Positions 30,224 through 40,088 of a stretch of 64,000 bases of DNA are shown piece by piece. The notes under the pieces were generated by a model, which searched no databases, had not been told where the DNA came from, and saw only the letters and a list, made by a program, of their open reading frames with translations. Origin of the DNA: CAVYVZ01 sp963772065 (GTDB lineage Bacteria > Acidobacteriota > Vicinamibacteria > Vicinamibacterales > UBA2999). The translations under genes and the position numbers were made by a program. Positions within the stretch are counted from its first letter, which is position 1. Each line of letters opens with the position of its first letter. The stretch spans positions 124,001-188,000 of the forward strand of contig CAVYVZ010000007.1 in assembly GCA_963772065.1 (NCBI GenBank), read 5' to 3'.

Positions 30224-30642
30224 CCCCAGCCGACGAAGTGCGGTGTCTGATCTTCGCGCAGCACGACGGTCGTGAACATGAACGTCAGCCCGTACCGTCC
30301 GTCCGGGAGGCGAGTCGTGCGAATCTCCTGGCGGTTCTTGACGTGCCAGTCGTAGACCGCTTCGAACGCGTCGACGCCCGCGTCGATGTAGTCGGGGTAT
30401 TTCCTGTTCGCCCTCAGAAAGGTCTTCTGCTGCGTCCGGATGTTCGTGATCGGACCGCATGCTCCCAGCGCGCACCCGTTGGCCTGCTGTTCGATGACCT
30501 CGCGCAGCTTGTCGATCGCCGCCGCGGCTGCGTCGTCGCCGCCACGTTGTTCAGCCGCTGACGCAGCGACGGGCTTCGGCACCAACAGGGCCGACAGACC
30601 CGCCAGAAGAGTCCCACCCATCATTGCCCGTCGCGCCACCAT
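30208..30642 (-). CDS. Hypothetical exported protein
   Basis: 144 residues from ATG 30642, placed seven bases after GGAGG. An Arg-containing signal peptide (MVARRAMMGGTLLAGLSALLVPKPVAASA) is followed by a helical segment with a Cys pair (ANGCALGACGPI) and a beta-rich end (RYGLTFMFTTVVLREDQ). Family not recognised. Sequence upstream of the start is heptad repeat (array D). Confidence 0.7.
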   Translation of the reverse strand: MVARRAMMGGTLLAGLSALLVPKPVAASAAEQRGGDDAAAAAIDKLREVIEQQANGCALGACGPITNIRTQQKTFLRANRKYPDYIDAGVDAFEAVYDWHVKNRQEIRTTRLPDGRYGLTFMFTTVVLREDQTPHFVGWGYDAR

Positions 30643-30658
30643 GTCGATACCTCCGAAA

Positions 30659-30833
30659 TCCGTAGTCCGTAGTCCGTAGTCCGTAGTCCGTGGTTCGTGG
30701 TTCGTCAAATCACTTGTTCTTCGTGGTTCGTTATTCGCCGATCGTGATCAAATCACGAATCACGCCCACCGACGCACGAACGACGAAAGACAAGTGTTTT
30801 GACGGACAACGGACTACGGACTACGGACTACGA
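30659..30833. repeat. Heptad word array D: 175-base long hairpin
   Basis: The left arm begins with CGTAGTC repeated four times in tandem, then CGTGGTT twice. The right arm ends with GACGGAC, AACGGAC and TACGGAC units. Matching inner blocks (CACTTGT at 30711-30717 with ACAAGTG at 30790-30796) and an apex CGTGAT-CAA-ATCACG (30743-30757) make one extended imperfect hairpin. The right end contains the stop codon of the permease gene (30828). Part of the left arm matches array E in inverse orientation. Confidence 0.85.
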
Positions 30834-33272
30834 GCTTCGGAACAGACTGAGAGGGCTGACGCGAGTCGCGCGCCAGGCTGGGAGGCAACTGGCCAGCAGG
30901 GCGACGCCGACGAGTACGGCCGGCACCGTCACAAAGGTGACCGGATCGTGCGGCGCAACGCCGTGCAGCAGCCCCTCGACGAACCTCGCCAGCGCCAGCG
31001 ACCCGAGACTACCGGCCGCGACGCCGGACACGGCGAGCGCGAGACCTTGCCGCAGCACCATCGACCTGACACCCCTGGGATCGGCACCGATCGCCATGCG
31101 GATTCCGATTTCCTGCCGCCGCTCCGACACGACGTAGGAAAGCACGCCGTACAGCCCGATCGCCGCCAGCAGCATCGCTGTGGCGCCGAAGAGCACGAGG
31201 ACCCACCGCGCGAGCCGCGGCTGCGACATCGCCGTCGCCACCACTTCGTCCATCGTCCGGACGTTCGCGATCGGAAGGTTCGGATCGATCGCACGGACTT
31301 CGGCGCGAATGGGGCCGACGAGCGCCATCGGGTCGCCCTGAGACTTGACGACGAGATGCATGTTGCGCACGGGGAACACGAACTGCGCGTGTGGCCGGTA
31401 GAACTTTTCCTTGATGGCGACTTCGAGGCCGTTGTGCCGCACATCGCCAACCACGCCGACGACCGTAATCCACGGCCGCGTAGGGTCGCCCTGCCGGATT
31501 CGGCGCCCGATCGGATCCTGACCGGGCCAGTAAGTGCGGGCCATCGTTTCGTTGATGAGCGCGACCTCGGGGGCGCCTTTCGCATCCGTTGCCGTGAGCA
31601 CCCGCCCGCGGACCAGGCGTTCGCCAAGCGCCTCGAGCGCGCCTGACGAGACGACCTGCCAGTCGCCCTGAGGATTGTCCCCGGGACGTGATGGCGAATA
31701 GCCTTCGATCGTCAGGCCCCAGTCGCCGATGGTGGTCCCGAGCGGCAGCGCGCGCATGAGGCCCGCGTGCCGCACCCCTGGCAGCGCTCGCACGCGCGCC
31801 AGCAGGCCTTCGTAGGCGGCGACCACCTGGGCCGGCGTTTCGTAGCTCGCCTGCGGCAACGCGACGCGCATCGTGACGACATGGCTGGGATCGAACCCCA
31901 GCTCCACCCGCTGCAGCGCGAGCACGCTGCGAACCATCAGGCCCGCGCCGGTGACGAGCACGACCGCGAGCGCGGTTTCCGCAACGACGAGCGCCGCGCG
32001 GAGACGCCGACGCGAGCTGCCAGCGGTGGTTGTCACGCTACCGTCACGAAGCGCCTCGGTGAGGTGCACCTTCGAGGCGCGCAGCACCGGCGCCAGGCCG
32101 AACAACGTCGTCGTGGCCACGCCGACAAGAGTGGTGAAGGCAAGCACGCGCAGGTCGAGGTGAACGGCACCGATCTTCGGGAGGCTCGCGGGATCGATCG
32201 CTCGAATCACCTGCGCGGCGACAAACGCGATCGCCACGCCTCCCACGGTGCCGAGAACGGCGAGCACGAGGCTCTCGGTGAGAAGCTGGCGGGCGATGCG
32301 CCAGGGGCCCGCGCCGAGAGCGGCGCGCACCGCGATCTCGCGCTGCCTCCCCTCCGCGCGGGCCAGCAGCAGGTTGGCAACGTTGGCGCATGCGATCAGC
32401 AGCAGGCAGGCCACGGCAACGCTGAGGAGCAACAGGACCGGTCGGATCGCGCCGCGCACCTCCTCTTCGAGCGGCACGGCAAAGGTGTGGAATTCATCCT
32501 GGGGTGGATAGAGCCCTTCGCGCGTCCAGGCGGCGGCAATCGATCGGAGCTCGGCGGAAGCCTGTGCAGCCGTCGCACCCTTCGCAAGAGTCGCAGCGCC
32601 GTACAAGCCATGATTGCCGCGATCCTCCGTTGCGGGGTCGAGATAGAGCGGTATCCAGAGCTGCGTCGGCTCCGCGGCATCCTCGCCGAAATCCGTAGGG
32701 AGCCGGAAGCCGGTGGGCATGATGCCGACAATCGTGCGGCTGACGCCATCGAGCTGCAGCGTGCGGCCGACGACACCGGAGTCACCTCCGAAATACGACT
32801 GCCAGAGGCCATGGCTGATGACGGCCACTCGATCGAGACCCTCGCGATCCTCACCGTCTGCGAATGTGCGGCCGGCGAGTGGACGAGCTCCAAGCACCGC
32901 GAACGCGTTCGGCGTCACACCCGCGAGGCCGACTCGTACCGCGTCGCCTCCGCCGGTCAGGTTCGCCTGGCCGCTGCTCCACGCGGCGACAGCCTCCAGC
33001 GTCCGCGCAAGCCGACGGTAGTCGAGGACTTCGCGCTCGGATAGCCACGTCTTCTCGAAGCCGGTCCACTTGTTCCAGAGCACGACGCGACGCTCCGGTT
33101 CCGCGTACGGCAGCGGCGCGAGGAGCACGGCGTTCACGACGGCGAAGATCGTTGCGGTTGCGCCGATGCCAAGCGCAAGCGTCAACACGGCGGCCGCCGT
33201 GAAGCCCCCGGCGCTCCGGAGGCCACGCGCGGCGGCTCGAAGGTCCTGACGGAGCGTGTCGAGATCTCCCAT
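30828..33272 (-). CDS. ADOP-type ABC permease, copy 3
   Basis: 814 residues; starts MGDLDTLRQDLRAAARGLRS and follows the ADOP plan (first membrane segment LALGIGATATIFAVVNAVLL, RPVLLLLSVAVACLLLIACANVANLLLAR written in shorter units in the first FtsX module, and a second module at the C-terminus). Intact frame. The final codons RSS and the stop lie inside heptad array D. No ATPase partner nearby. Confidence 0.9.
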   Translation of the reverse strand: MGDLDTLRQDLRAAARGLRSAGGFTAAAVLTLALGIGATATIFAVVNAVLLAPLPYAEPERRVVLWNKWTGFEKTWLSEREVLDYRRLARTLEAVAAWSSGQANLTGGGDAVRVGLAGVTPNAFAVLGARPLAGRTFADGEDREGLDRVAVISHGLWQSYFGGDSGVVGRTLQLDGVSRTIVGIMPTGFRLPTDFGEDAAEPTQLWIPLYLDPATEDRGNHGLYGAATLAKGATAAQASAELRSIAAAWTREGLYPPQDEFHTFAVPLEEEVRGAIRPVLLLLSVAVACLLLIACANVANLLLARAEGRQREIAVRAALGAGPWRIARQLLTESLVLAVLGTVGGVAIAFVAAQVIRAIDPASLPKIGAVHLDLRVLAFTTLVGVATTTLFGLAPVLRASKVHLTEALRDGSVTTTAGSSRRRLRAALVVAETALAVVLVTGAGLMVRSVLALQRVELGFDPSHVVTMRVALPQASYETPAQVVAAYEGLLARVRALPGVRHAGLMRALPLGTTIGDWGLTIEGYSPSRPGDNPQGDWQVVSSGALEALGERLVRGRVLTATDAKGAPEVALINETMARTYWPGQDPIGRRIRQGDPTRPWITVVGVVGDVRHNGLEVAIKEKFYRPHAQFVFPVRNMHLVVKSQGDPMALVGPIRAEVRAIDPNLPIANVRTMDEVVATAMSQPRLARWVLVLFGATAMLLAAIGLYGVLSYVVSERRQEIGIRMAIGADPRGVRSMVLRQGLALAVSGVAAGSLGSLALARFVEGLLHGVAPHDPVTFVTVPAVLVGVALLASCLPAWRATRVSPLSLFRSS

Positions 33273-33317
33273 GGCGCGTTAGACGGGTTGATCGCGCACG
33301 GCCGTTGCAACGTATAA

Positions 33318-33560
33318 ATGGTTATGAACGAAATCGTAGTGGCAGATCCGCGGAGCCCTGGTCTGGCGGCTGTGCTCAGCCTCATCATTCCGGGCGTTGG
33401 CCAGATTTACAACGGCGACTTCCTGCGCGGAATCTTCTGGCTCATCATCACGCCGGGGTTCTGGGTGTTCAGCGCCGGCCTGTTCGGATGGCCTTTCCAC
33501 TTGATGTCCTCGTACACGGCGTACCGCCGGGCAAAGCTGAAGAACCGCCGGCTCGCATGA
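33318..33560 (+). CDS. Small TM2-like membrane protein
   Basis: 80 residues (ATG 33318; ATG 33324 is equally possible). Two hydrophobic segments (LAAVLSLIIPGVGQIYNG and FWLIITPGFWVFSAGLFGW) with the PGVGQIYNGD turn typical of TM2-domain proteins, then a basic tail YRRAKLKNRRLA. Function unknown. Divergent from the permease at 33272 across 45 bases. Confidence 0.75.
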   Translation: MVMNEIVVADPRSPGLAAVLSLIIPGVGQIYNGDFLRGIFWLIITPGFWVFSAGLFGWPFHLMSSYTAYRRAKLKNRRLA

Positions 33561-33569
33561 TCGGAGCCG

Positions 33570-33983
33570 TCAAGGACGTGAGGCGCGCAGCGTCGCGCGG
33601 TATTCGTCGGGTTGAATGGTGCGGCTGCTGAATGGATACGGCTGCAGGTTGATCAACTCGACGCGAAATCCAGCGTGCGTGATGCCCGCGCGGGACTCGT
33701 CGCCGGTGTGCAGCTCGTACTCGGAGGAGCCCCCGTCGATCGCGCGGATGTGGACCAGGGCGTCGCCGCCCTGAATGCAGACCGCGTCGGCCGGGCAGCG
33801 CGAGTCGCCCGTCACGCGCAGGAACTGAATCCGAAGGGATGTGTCCTGGATTGCCGCCGCCTCACCCGGCGCGAGAGCAAACTGCGCGTTCAAGGGAACC
33901 GAAGGGCCGGTTGGCCCCTTTTCATCGCAGGCCGTCGCCAAAAAGATACAGGAGAGGATAAGCGTCAATGACTTAGCGGGCAC
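33570..33983 (-). CDS. Hypothetical lipoprotein with conserved Cys pair
   Basis: 137 residues. Lipoprotein signal MPAKSLTLILSCIFLATAC with Cys19 as anchor, then a beta-sandwich-like domain with RCPADAVCIQGGDALV, a Cys-x5-Cys motif seen in many small secreted proteins of related bacteria. Ends only 10 bases from the convergent TM2-like gene. No function can be assigned. Confidence 0.75.
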   Translation of the reverse strand: MPAKSLTLILSCIFLATACDEKGPTGPSVPLNAQFALAPGEAAAIQDTSLRIQFLRVTGDSRCPADAVCIQGGDALVHIRAIDGGSSEYELHTGDESRAGITHAGFRVELINLQPYPFSSRTIQPDEYRATLRASRP

Positions 33984-34051
33984 GCGTGTCTCCCTCAGCA
34001 GAGACCGTACCAGTCGGGGCGCCGTTCGGCCGATAAAGGATACGGGAAATT

Positions 34052-35927
34052 GTGAACCAGGAACCCGCCTCGCTCAGCCGGCGCGCAACGTTGTATGTGT
34101 CCGCCATCAGCCTGCTCGGCGCCGCGGTTCTGCTGTACTCGATCACCGATCTCATACGGCATCCCGTCGGGCCGGAGTGGCTCATTCTGATCGCGCTGAC
34201 CGTGATCAGCGGATGGGCGACGCTGCGAAGCCCCTCGCTCCTCATCAGCTTTTCGATCTCCGACACGTTCAGCATCTCCGCGGCACTGCTCTTCGGACCC
34301 TCTGCAGGCGCCATCACGGCGGCGCTCGACGGCCTCGTGCTCTCCTATCGCATGCTGACGAGCCGCCGATCGGCCAACCGCGTGTTGTTCAACATGGCCA
34401 CCCTCGCGGTCGCGACGTGGACGGCCGCCCAGGTGTTCTTCCTATTGGCCGGCGATCGTCCGCCGCTCGAGAGGCCCGGCGGCGGCCTCCGCCTGGTGGG
34501 GCTGCTGACGATCTTTGGCGTGATGGATTTCGGTCTGAACACCGGCATCGTGGCCACTGCGGTTGGCTTCGAGCATCGCCGCCCGGTCCTCGCCATCTGG
34601 CGCGAGCACTTCAGCGGTCTTGTGGGTGTCGTATTTCGGCGGCGTGTTCGGCGGCCATGCTGATGATGGTTCTCTCACGCCGGGCCACACCGCTGATGTC
34701 ATCGTCCTGATCGCGCCGCTGCCGGTGCTGCTCTACATCACGTTCCGGCATGCGCTCGGCAGGGCCAGGATCAGATCGGCCATCTCGGGAAGTTGAACAA
34801 GGTTTACGTCGCGGCCATCGAGGCGCTCGCGCAGGCGATCGACGCAAAAGACCAGGTCACGCACGATCACATTCGGCGCGTGCAGGAGCAAGCCGTTCAG
34901 CTCGCTCGCGCGCTCGCGTCGATGACGACGCCGCCATCGAAGCGATCAAGGCCGCGGCGCTGCTGCACGATGTCGGCAAGCTGGCGATCCCCGAGCACAT
35001 CCTGAACAAGCCTGGCCGGCTCACGCCGTCTGAGTACGAGATCATGAAACGGCATGCACCGATCGGCGCCGACATCCTCTCGGTGATCGAGTTTCCCTAT
35101 CCGGTGGTGCCGATCGTGCGGCATCACCATGAGAACTGGGATGGCAGTGGCTATCCGGACCGTTTGAGCGGCGAGCAGATTCCGATCGGCGCTCGCATAC
35201 TGCGGTCGTCGACTGCTTCGACGCGTTGACATCCGATCGGCCGTATCGTCCCCGCCTCGATGACCGCGATGCGCTCAAGATTCTGGCCGACCGACGCGGC
35301 TCCATGTACGACCCGCACGTCGTCGACACGTTCTTCGTGCTGCGGAGCAACGGGAAGATCGTGCCCGATGTGTCTCGAGCAGCGCCGCCTCCGTCGGCAG
35401 CCGTGATCGCGTCATCCACGGCGGAAGCTCCAAGGGAGGAGGATGCGCTGCTCCTCGCCTTCTACAAGTTGGGTCTTGCGCTCGCGACACAAGGTCCCAC
35501 CGAGTCGGGAAACACACTCTGGGAGCATCTCGCACCCCACCTGCCGGCGGCCGCCTTCGTCGTATTCGAGTTACGACGATCGGACCGACTCCATTGTGGC
35601 GACGTGCGAGCTCGGACCGGGGGCTCCAGGAATACGAGGAGCGCGTATTCCGGTCGGCGAGCGCCTGAGCGGCTGGGTCGCGGCGACGGGTCAGCCGATC
35701 ATGAATTCCGATGCGCGTCTCGACTTCGACGAGCCACGACGCGACCAGAGCCCGCTTCGGAGCGCACTGGCGGTTCCGATGATTGCGGACGGCCGAGTGT
35801 CCTCGGTCGGCTCAGCTTCTACGCGCTCGAACCCAATGCATTCGACGACGGCCATCGGCGGCTGCTATCGGCTGCCGCGCGCGCGCTGGCGGCACGAAAG
35901 AGCGAGCGACAGCAGGCGGCGGTTTAG
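34052..35927 (+). pseudogene. Membrane HD-GYP/GAF signalling protein, disrupted by about six frameshifts
   Basis: Pieces in three frames assemble to one protein of about 625 residues. They are a multi-pass N-terminal region (34052-34790), an HD-GYP phosphodiesterase with HDVGKLAIPEH near 34966 and HHHENWDGSGYP near 35123, and a C-terminal GAF-like domain (GARIPVGERLSGWVAATGQPIM). HD-GYP domains degrade cyclic di-GMP. Frame changes occur near 34630, 34770, 34920, 35210, 35575 and 35800. All catalytic motifs are present, so either the locus is recently decaying or this stretch is poorly sequenced. GTG start at 34052. Confidence 0.8.
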
Positions 35928-36028
35928 GTGTGCGCGCCGGAGGTGTGCGGGTCCTACCTTGGAACAACGACACGAGCGAGGCACACGGCGTTCTCAACCC
36001 TCGATGAATCAATAGGTTCGACGACATG

Positions 36029-36047
36029 CGACAGCGCTTCGCTGTCG
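36029..36047. other. Perfect 8-bp hairpin in the 35.9-36.2 kb gap
   Basis: CGACAGCG (36029-36036) and CGCTGTCG (36040-36047) around CTT. It lies about 100 bases after the HD-GYP stop. The rest of the 292-base gap (35928-36219) shows no gene, promoter or repeat that I can support. Confidence 0.4.
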
Positions 36048-36219
36048 TACGACGAGACATCGGCCGATTCGCGCCTCTCTCGCGGCCTGGCCAATACTCC
36101 TGCTAACTGACTGACACACAACACCTCTGCGCCGATCGTCGGCGGCGGCTGCACTGGCTCATCGATTGCTGGATGACGGTCGCATCTCCGTGCAGAACCG
36201 GCGAGGTCTACGTTTGGCA

Positions 36220-38110
36220 ATGATCACTCGTTCAGGGCGCGCCATCCGCGTCGCGGTCGCGACGCTGGCCGCCCTAGGCATACTTGCGAGCAGCAGCGCG
36301 CCCGCGGGCGCAGGCGGGCGCTCGCATCGACTCGAAACTCGATCAGCATGCTTCAGCGCGTACGCCGAGGCCGGCGACACCGGCGAAGCAGCGTGTGATC
36401 ATCCGCGCGACATCCACGGCGCGTCGCGCATTACGCCAGACGCTCGAGGCTCACGGCGATCAGCATTGTGGCCGACCACGGAGAGATCGACGCGTTCACG
36501 GCAGTCGTGCACGGCAATGATCTCGCGTCGATCGCGGCGGCGAATGGCGTCATCTCGATTTCGACCGACGCCAGGGTGCGTCCGCACGGATTGCTCGGCG
36601 GCCTCCTGGGGCTCGTTGGATAATCTCGTAGAAGGTCGTTGGCAACGTCCTGCTGCCGAACGGTGCAGACACATCCGGCCCGCCGGTGCCGCCGGCGGTG
36701 CTGCGTTCGACGCTCGGCGTCGGCTCCACGTGGAGTCGGACGCGGCGTCGGCGTCGCGGTCATCGACTCGGGCCTTGAAATGTCGTCCGAGTTCAGGGAT
36801 CGGTCGCGCCTTCTACGACTTCACGCGCGGCGGTATGCCGACCCCGCCGTACGACGACTATGGCCACGGCACGCACGTGGCGGGCACGATCGGCGGCTCG
36901 GGCGCACTCTCGGCGGACCGGGAGTACCGCGGCCTCGCGCCGAACGTGAAGTTCATCATCCTGAAGGCGCTGGACAGGAACGGCGCCGGCTAGACGAGCG
37001 ACGTGATCCGCGCGATCGATTTCGCCGTCGATGAGCCGCGCGACGCTCGGCATCGACATCATCAACCTGTCGCTCGGCCATCCGATTTACGAGTCGGCGG
37101 CGACCGACCCGCTGGTGCAGGCGGTCGAGCGCGCGACGCGCGCGGGCATCATCGTCGTGGCTGCCGCCGGCAACTACGGCAAGAACCCCGAAACCGGCCT
37201 GCCCGGGTACGCCGGTGTCACGTCGCCGGGCAACGCGCCATCTGCGATCACGGTCGGCGCGGTCAGGACGCAGGAGACGGTGTCGCGCGGCGACGATCGC
37301 ATCGCGGACTACAGTTCCGCGGGACCGACGTGGTACGACGGCCTGGTAAAGCCCGACGTCGTCGCGCCGGGACATAACATCATCGCCGCCGCCGCGAAGA
37401 ACGGGACGCTCTACGCGACCTATCCGCAGCTGAAGGCCGCCGACAGCGACTACATGCGCCTCAGCGGCACGAGCATGGCGACGGCGGTGACGAGCGGTGT
37501 CATCTCGCTGATCGTGGAGGCGAACCGCAACGCGAACGGCTACCCGGCGCGTCCCTCGCTCACGCCGAACGCCGTCAAAGCGGTGCTGCAGTACACCGCG
37601 CTCGATGTCAGGGACGAGCATGGCCTCAGCTACAACGCGCTCAGGCAGGGCGCCGGCAGCCTCAACGGAAAGGGCGGCATCGAGTTCGGTCGCGCCGTCA
37701 ATACGTCCACGAAGTCCGGTGGGATGTGGCTGACGTCTTCTCCTGCTCCGTGGACACGGATCGCTGGTCAGGATCTCGCCTGGAACCAGGGCGTGATCTG
37801 GGGCGCGGGAGTCATCTGGGGCGCGACACTCAACTACAACCAGCCCGCGTGGGCGACCGGCGTGATCTGGGGTGCCGACACGACATGGGGCACGGGCGTG
37901 ATCTGGGGCGCGAACCTCGTGTGGACCGACTCGCAGTCGTGGGCCAGCGGCGTCATCTGGGGCGCCGATTCCATCGGCTATTCCAACGGATCCGGAGTCA
38001 TCTGGGGGGCCAGCGGCGGCCTGACGGCGGAGACGACCGCCTGGAAGAGTCTCGAGGGTCAGACGGCCGGAACCAACGGGATGGTGAGCTCGTACACCGT
38101 GTACCGCTGA
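36220..38110 (+). pseudogene. Subtilisin-like (S8) serine protease with C-terminal GVIWGA repeats, N-terminal half disrupted
   Basis: Signal peptide from ATG 36220 (VAVATLAALGILASSSAPAG). The propeptide and first half of the catalytic domain are scattered over three frames. VIDSGLE (Asp), YGHGTHVAGT (His) and, after 37031, a continuous frame with GTSMATA (Ser) give the complete catalytic triad. There are at least five frame changes between 36300 and 37030, plus an in-frame TAG at 36991-36993 within NGAG-TSDVIRAIDF. The part 37031-38110 is an intact 359-residue frame ending in six GVIWGA repeats. The secreted protease is probably inactive if the sequence is right. Confidence 0.8.
37790..38011 (+). 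repeat. Six GVIWGA protein repeats in the subtilase C-terminus
   Basis: GVIWGA recurs six times with spacers of 0 to 12 residues rich in Trp, Thr, Asn and Ser, at 37790, 37808 and about 37859, 37895, 37949 and 37994. The DNA repeats GTSATCTGGGGCGC-like units with third-base changes, so the peptide is conserved beyond the DNA. Likely a surface-attachment or autotransport-like C-terminal domain. Confidence 0.8.
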
Positions 38111-38118
38111 CGCCGCGG

Positions 38119-38140
38119 CGCGAGGGCCTCGGCCCTCGCG
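38119..38140 (+). terminator. GC-rich hairpin after the subtilase gene
   Basis: Perfect 10-bp stem CGCGAGGGCC (38119-38128) / GGCCCTCGCG (38131-38140) with a two-base loop. No T tract. It lies 9 bases after the stop and ends 7 bases before the next ATG, so it may terminate or shape the leader of the downstream gene. Confidence 0.5.
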
Positions 38141-38146
38141 AGTATC

Positions 38147-39106
38147 ATGCTCCGAATGACCTTTGAAGGCGTCTATTCGGTCTTACCCACCCCATTCGAT
38201 TCTTCGGGGAACCTGGACGAGCCGAGCCTGCGGCGCGTCGTCGGCCTCTTCATTTCCGCCGGCGTGAACGGCCTCACGGCGCTTGGCGTCACCGGCGAAG
38301 TTGCACGGCTCGACGAAGGCGAACGCCAACGCGTGCTCGAGGTCGTGATCGACGAGAGCGGAGGACGCGTCCCGGTTGTCGCGGGCACGAGCGCCGAGGG
38401 CACACGGACGTGCGTGACATACAGCCGCGCGGCGCAGCGCGCCGGCGCGGCCGGCGTGATGGTCAGCCCGCCTCGCATGCCGAAGCTGAACTCGGAGGCG
38501 GTGGTGCGGCACTACACCACGCTCGCCGAGGCGGTGGACATCCCGATCATCGTTCAGGACTACCCGCCGATCTCGGGATACGCGATGGAGCCGCAGCTGC
38601 TGGCCCGCATTGCCACCGAGGTCCCGCGCGCGCGCACGATCAAGCTCGAGGATCCGCCAACCCCGTTCAAGGCGGCGCGCATCATCGAGGCGGCGCAAGG
38701 CATCGAAGTACGAATCCTCGGAGGCCTCGGAGGAGTCTTCCTGCTCGAGGAACTGATGGCCGGCGCCGCCGGTGCGATGACGGGCTTCGCCTTTCCCGAG
38801 ATTCTGGTTCGAATCGTGACGCTCTACCGCCAGGGAAAGGTCGACGAGGCCGCGGACGTCTTCTATCGGACCGTGCCGCTCATGCGGTTCGAGTTTCAGG
38901 AAGGCATCGGCATGGCGATTCGGAAAGAGGTGCTGCATCGGCGGGGCGCGCTCGCCACGGCGGCGATTCGCGCGCCCGGCGGGCGCCTCGATCCTCCTAC
39001 GCTAGCGGCACTGGACCGGGTGCTGGCATGGGTGGAGACGCAGGAAACCACGTCTCTGGGACTTCGCACCGCCCCGACGCCGCCGATCGAAAAAGCGCCT
39101 CGATGA
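38147..39106 (+). CDS. Dihydrodipicolinate synthase family (DapA/NanA-like) aldolase
   Basis: 319 residues (ATG 38147; ATG 38156 begins at the usual family N-terminus). A class I aldolase TIM barrel with GLTALGVTGEVARL at the substrate loop, the Tyr-containing IIVQDYPPISG, and the Schiff-base lysine in RTIKLEDPP. The family includes lyases for keto-acid sugars as well as DapA; substrate is uncertain. Its last 110 bases overlap the end of the convergent oxidoreductase gene. Confidence 0.85.
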   Translation: MLRMTFEGVYSVLPTPFDSSGNLDEPSLRRVVGLFISAGVNGLTALGVTGEVARLDEGERQRVLEVVIDESGGRVPVVAGTSAEGTRTCVTYSRAAQRAGAAGVMVSPPRMPKLNSEAVVRHYTTLAEAVDIPIIVQDYPPISGYAMEPQLLARIATEVPRARTIKLEDPPTPFKAARIIEAAQGIEVRILGGLGGVFLLEELMAGAAGAMTGFAFPEILVRIVTLYRQGKVDEAADVFYRTVPLMRFEFQEGIGMAIRKEVLHRRGALATAAIRAPGGRLDPPTLAALDRVLAWVETQETTSLGLRTAPTPPIEKAPR

Positions 39107-40088
39107 CGGCCATGTTCCTCACCGAGTCCTCGAGCGGATAGGGCGCGCCCGACCCGGCGCGTATCGCCTGCGAAAAGATGTCCGCCTGGATGGCGTACTG
39201 GTCGCAGGTTTCCGTCTCGATGGTCTCGCCGTCGAGGAACAGCCGGCACGGGCGGTCGTTCGGCGCATTGAACGGTATCTCGATTTCGATTCGTCCGCTG
39301 GAGCCGAGGATCTGCACGCGCTGATACGGCGCCATCTGCGTGCTGCAGGTACCGACCGCGTGCGCCGACCCAAAGTCGAGCAGCATCGACGTGAGGCGGT
39401 CGGTCGCGAATCGGGCGTCGCGCTCGATCAGGGCAGCGACACGCTGCGGCTCGCGCCGAAAGAGGAGGCGAGCCGTGTTGACCAGATAGCAGCCGATATC
39501 CATGAGAGCGCCGCCGCCGATCTCGGCCATGTTGCGGATGTTCGCGGCATCCTCGTTGAAGTACGCGAAGGCGCCCATCATCGCGCGGATGCTCCCCAAG
39601 CGGCCCGACTCGACGATCTCCACCGCGCGACGCCATTGCGGGTGGCTGCGGATCATGAACGCTTCCTGAATCAGGACGCCGGTGCGATCGCGCACGGCCA
39701 GCAGCTCGGCGGCCTCGCGGGCCGTAAGGGCGATCGGCTTCTCGCAGAGCACGTGCTTGCCCCGCTCGGCGGCGCGGATCGACCACGGCACGTGGAGATG
39801 GTTTGGAAGCGGGTTGTAGACGGCTTCGATCTCCGGATCCGCGAGAAGCTCCTCGTACGATCCGTACGCCCGCGGTATCCCCAGCGCCGCCGCCGCGCGA
39901 CGCGCCTTCTCGAGATCTCGCGAAGCGATCGCCGCGACCTCTGATGACTGGCAGCGCCGCATCGAGGGAATCACTTTCGTGGTGGCGATCTTCGCGGCGC
40001 CGAGCACGCCCCATCGAACCTTGGAGCCGGACGAGATTTCGGCGGCGTTCGCTGTGCGGGCCGTATTCACAGAGAGATCGGGAGACAT
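38997..40088 (-). CDS. Gfo/Idh/MocA family NAD(P)-dependent oxidoreductase
   Basis: 363 residues. Rossmann motif GVLGAAKIATTKVIP near residue 28, EKPIALTAREA (with the conserved Lys), and the C-terminal alpha/beta domain with GGGALMDIGCYLVN. Probably oxidises a sugar or cyclitol derivative. The first 23 residues are not part of the fold and are partly encoded by repeat array G. The 3' end overlaps the aldolase gene by 110 bases on the opposite strand. Confidence 0.88.
   Translation of the reverse strand: MSPDLSVNTARTANAAEISSGSKVRWGVLGAAKIATTKVIPSMRRCQSSEVAAIASRDLEKARRAAAALGIPRAYGSYEELLADPEIEAVYNPLPNHLHVPWSIRAAERGKHVLCEKPIALTAREAAELLAVRDRTGVLIQEAFMIRSHPQWRRAVEIVESGRLGSIRAMMGAFAYFNEDAANIRNMAEIGGGALMDIGCYLVNTARLLFRREPQRVAALIERDARFATDRLTSMLLDFGSAHAVGTCSTQMAPYQRVQILGSSGRIEIEIPFNAPNDRPCRLFLDGETIETETCDQYAIQADIFSQAIRAGSGAPYPLEDSVRNMAVIEALFRSAASGRCEVPETWFPASPPMPAPGPVPLA

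Noticed and set aside
30659..30833. Repeat arrays as possible CRISPR
   Set aside because: Units are 7 bp with no spacers, arms are inverted, and there are no cas genes.
34052..38110. A mobile element or genomic island covering the damaged region
   Set aside because: No integrase, transposase, target duplication or tRNA is visible, and base composition does not differ noticeably.
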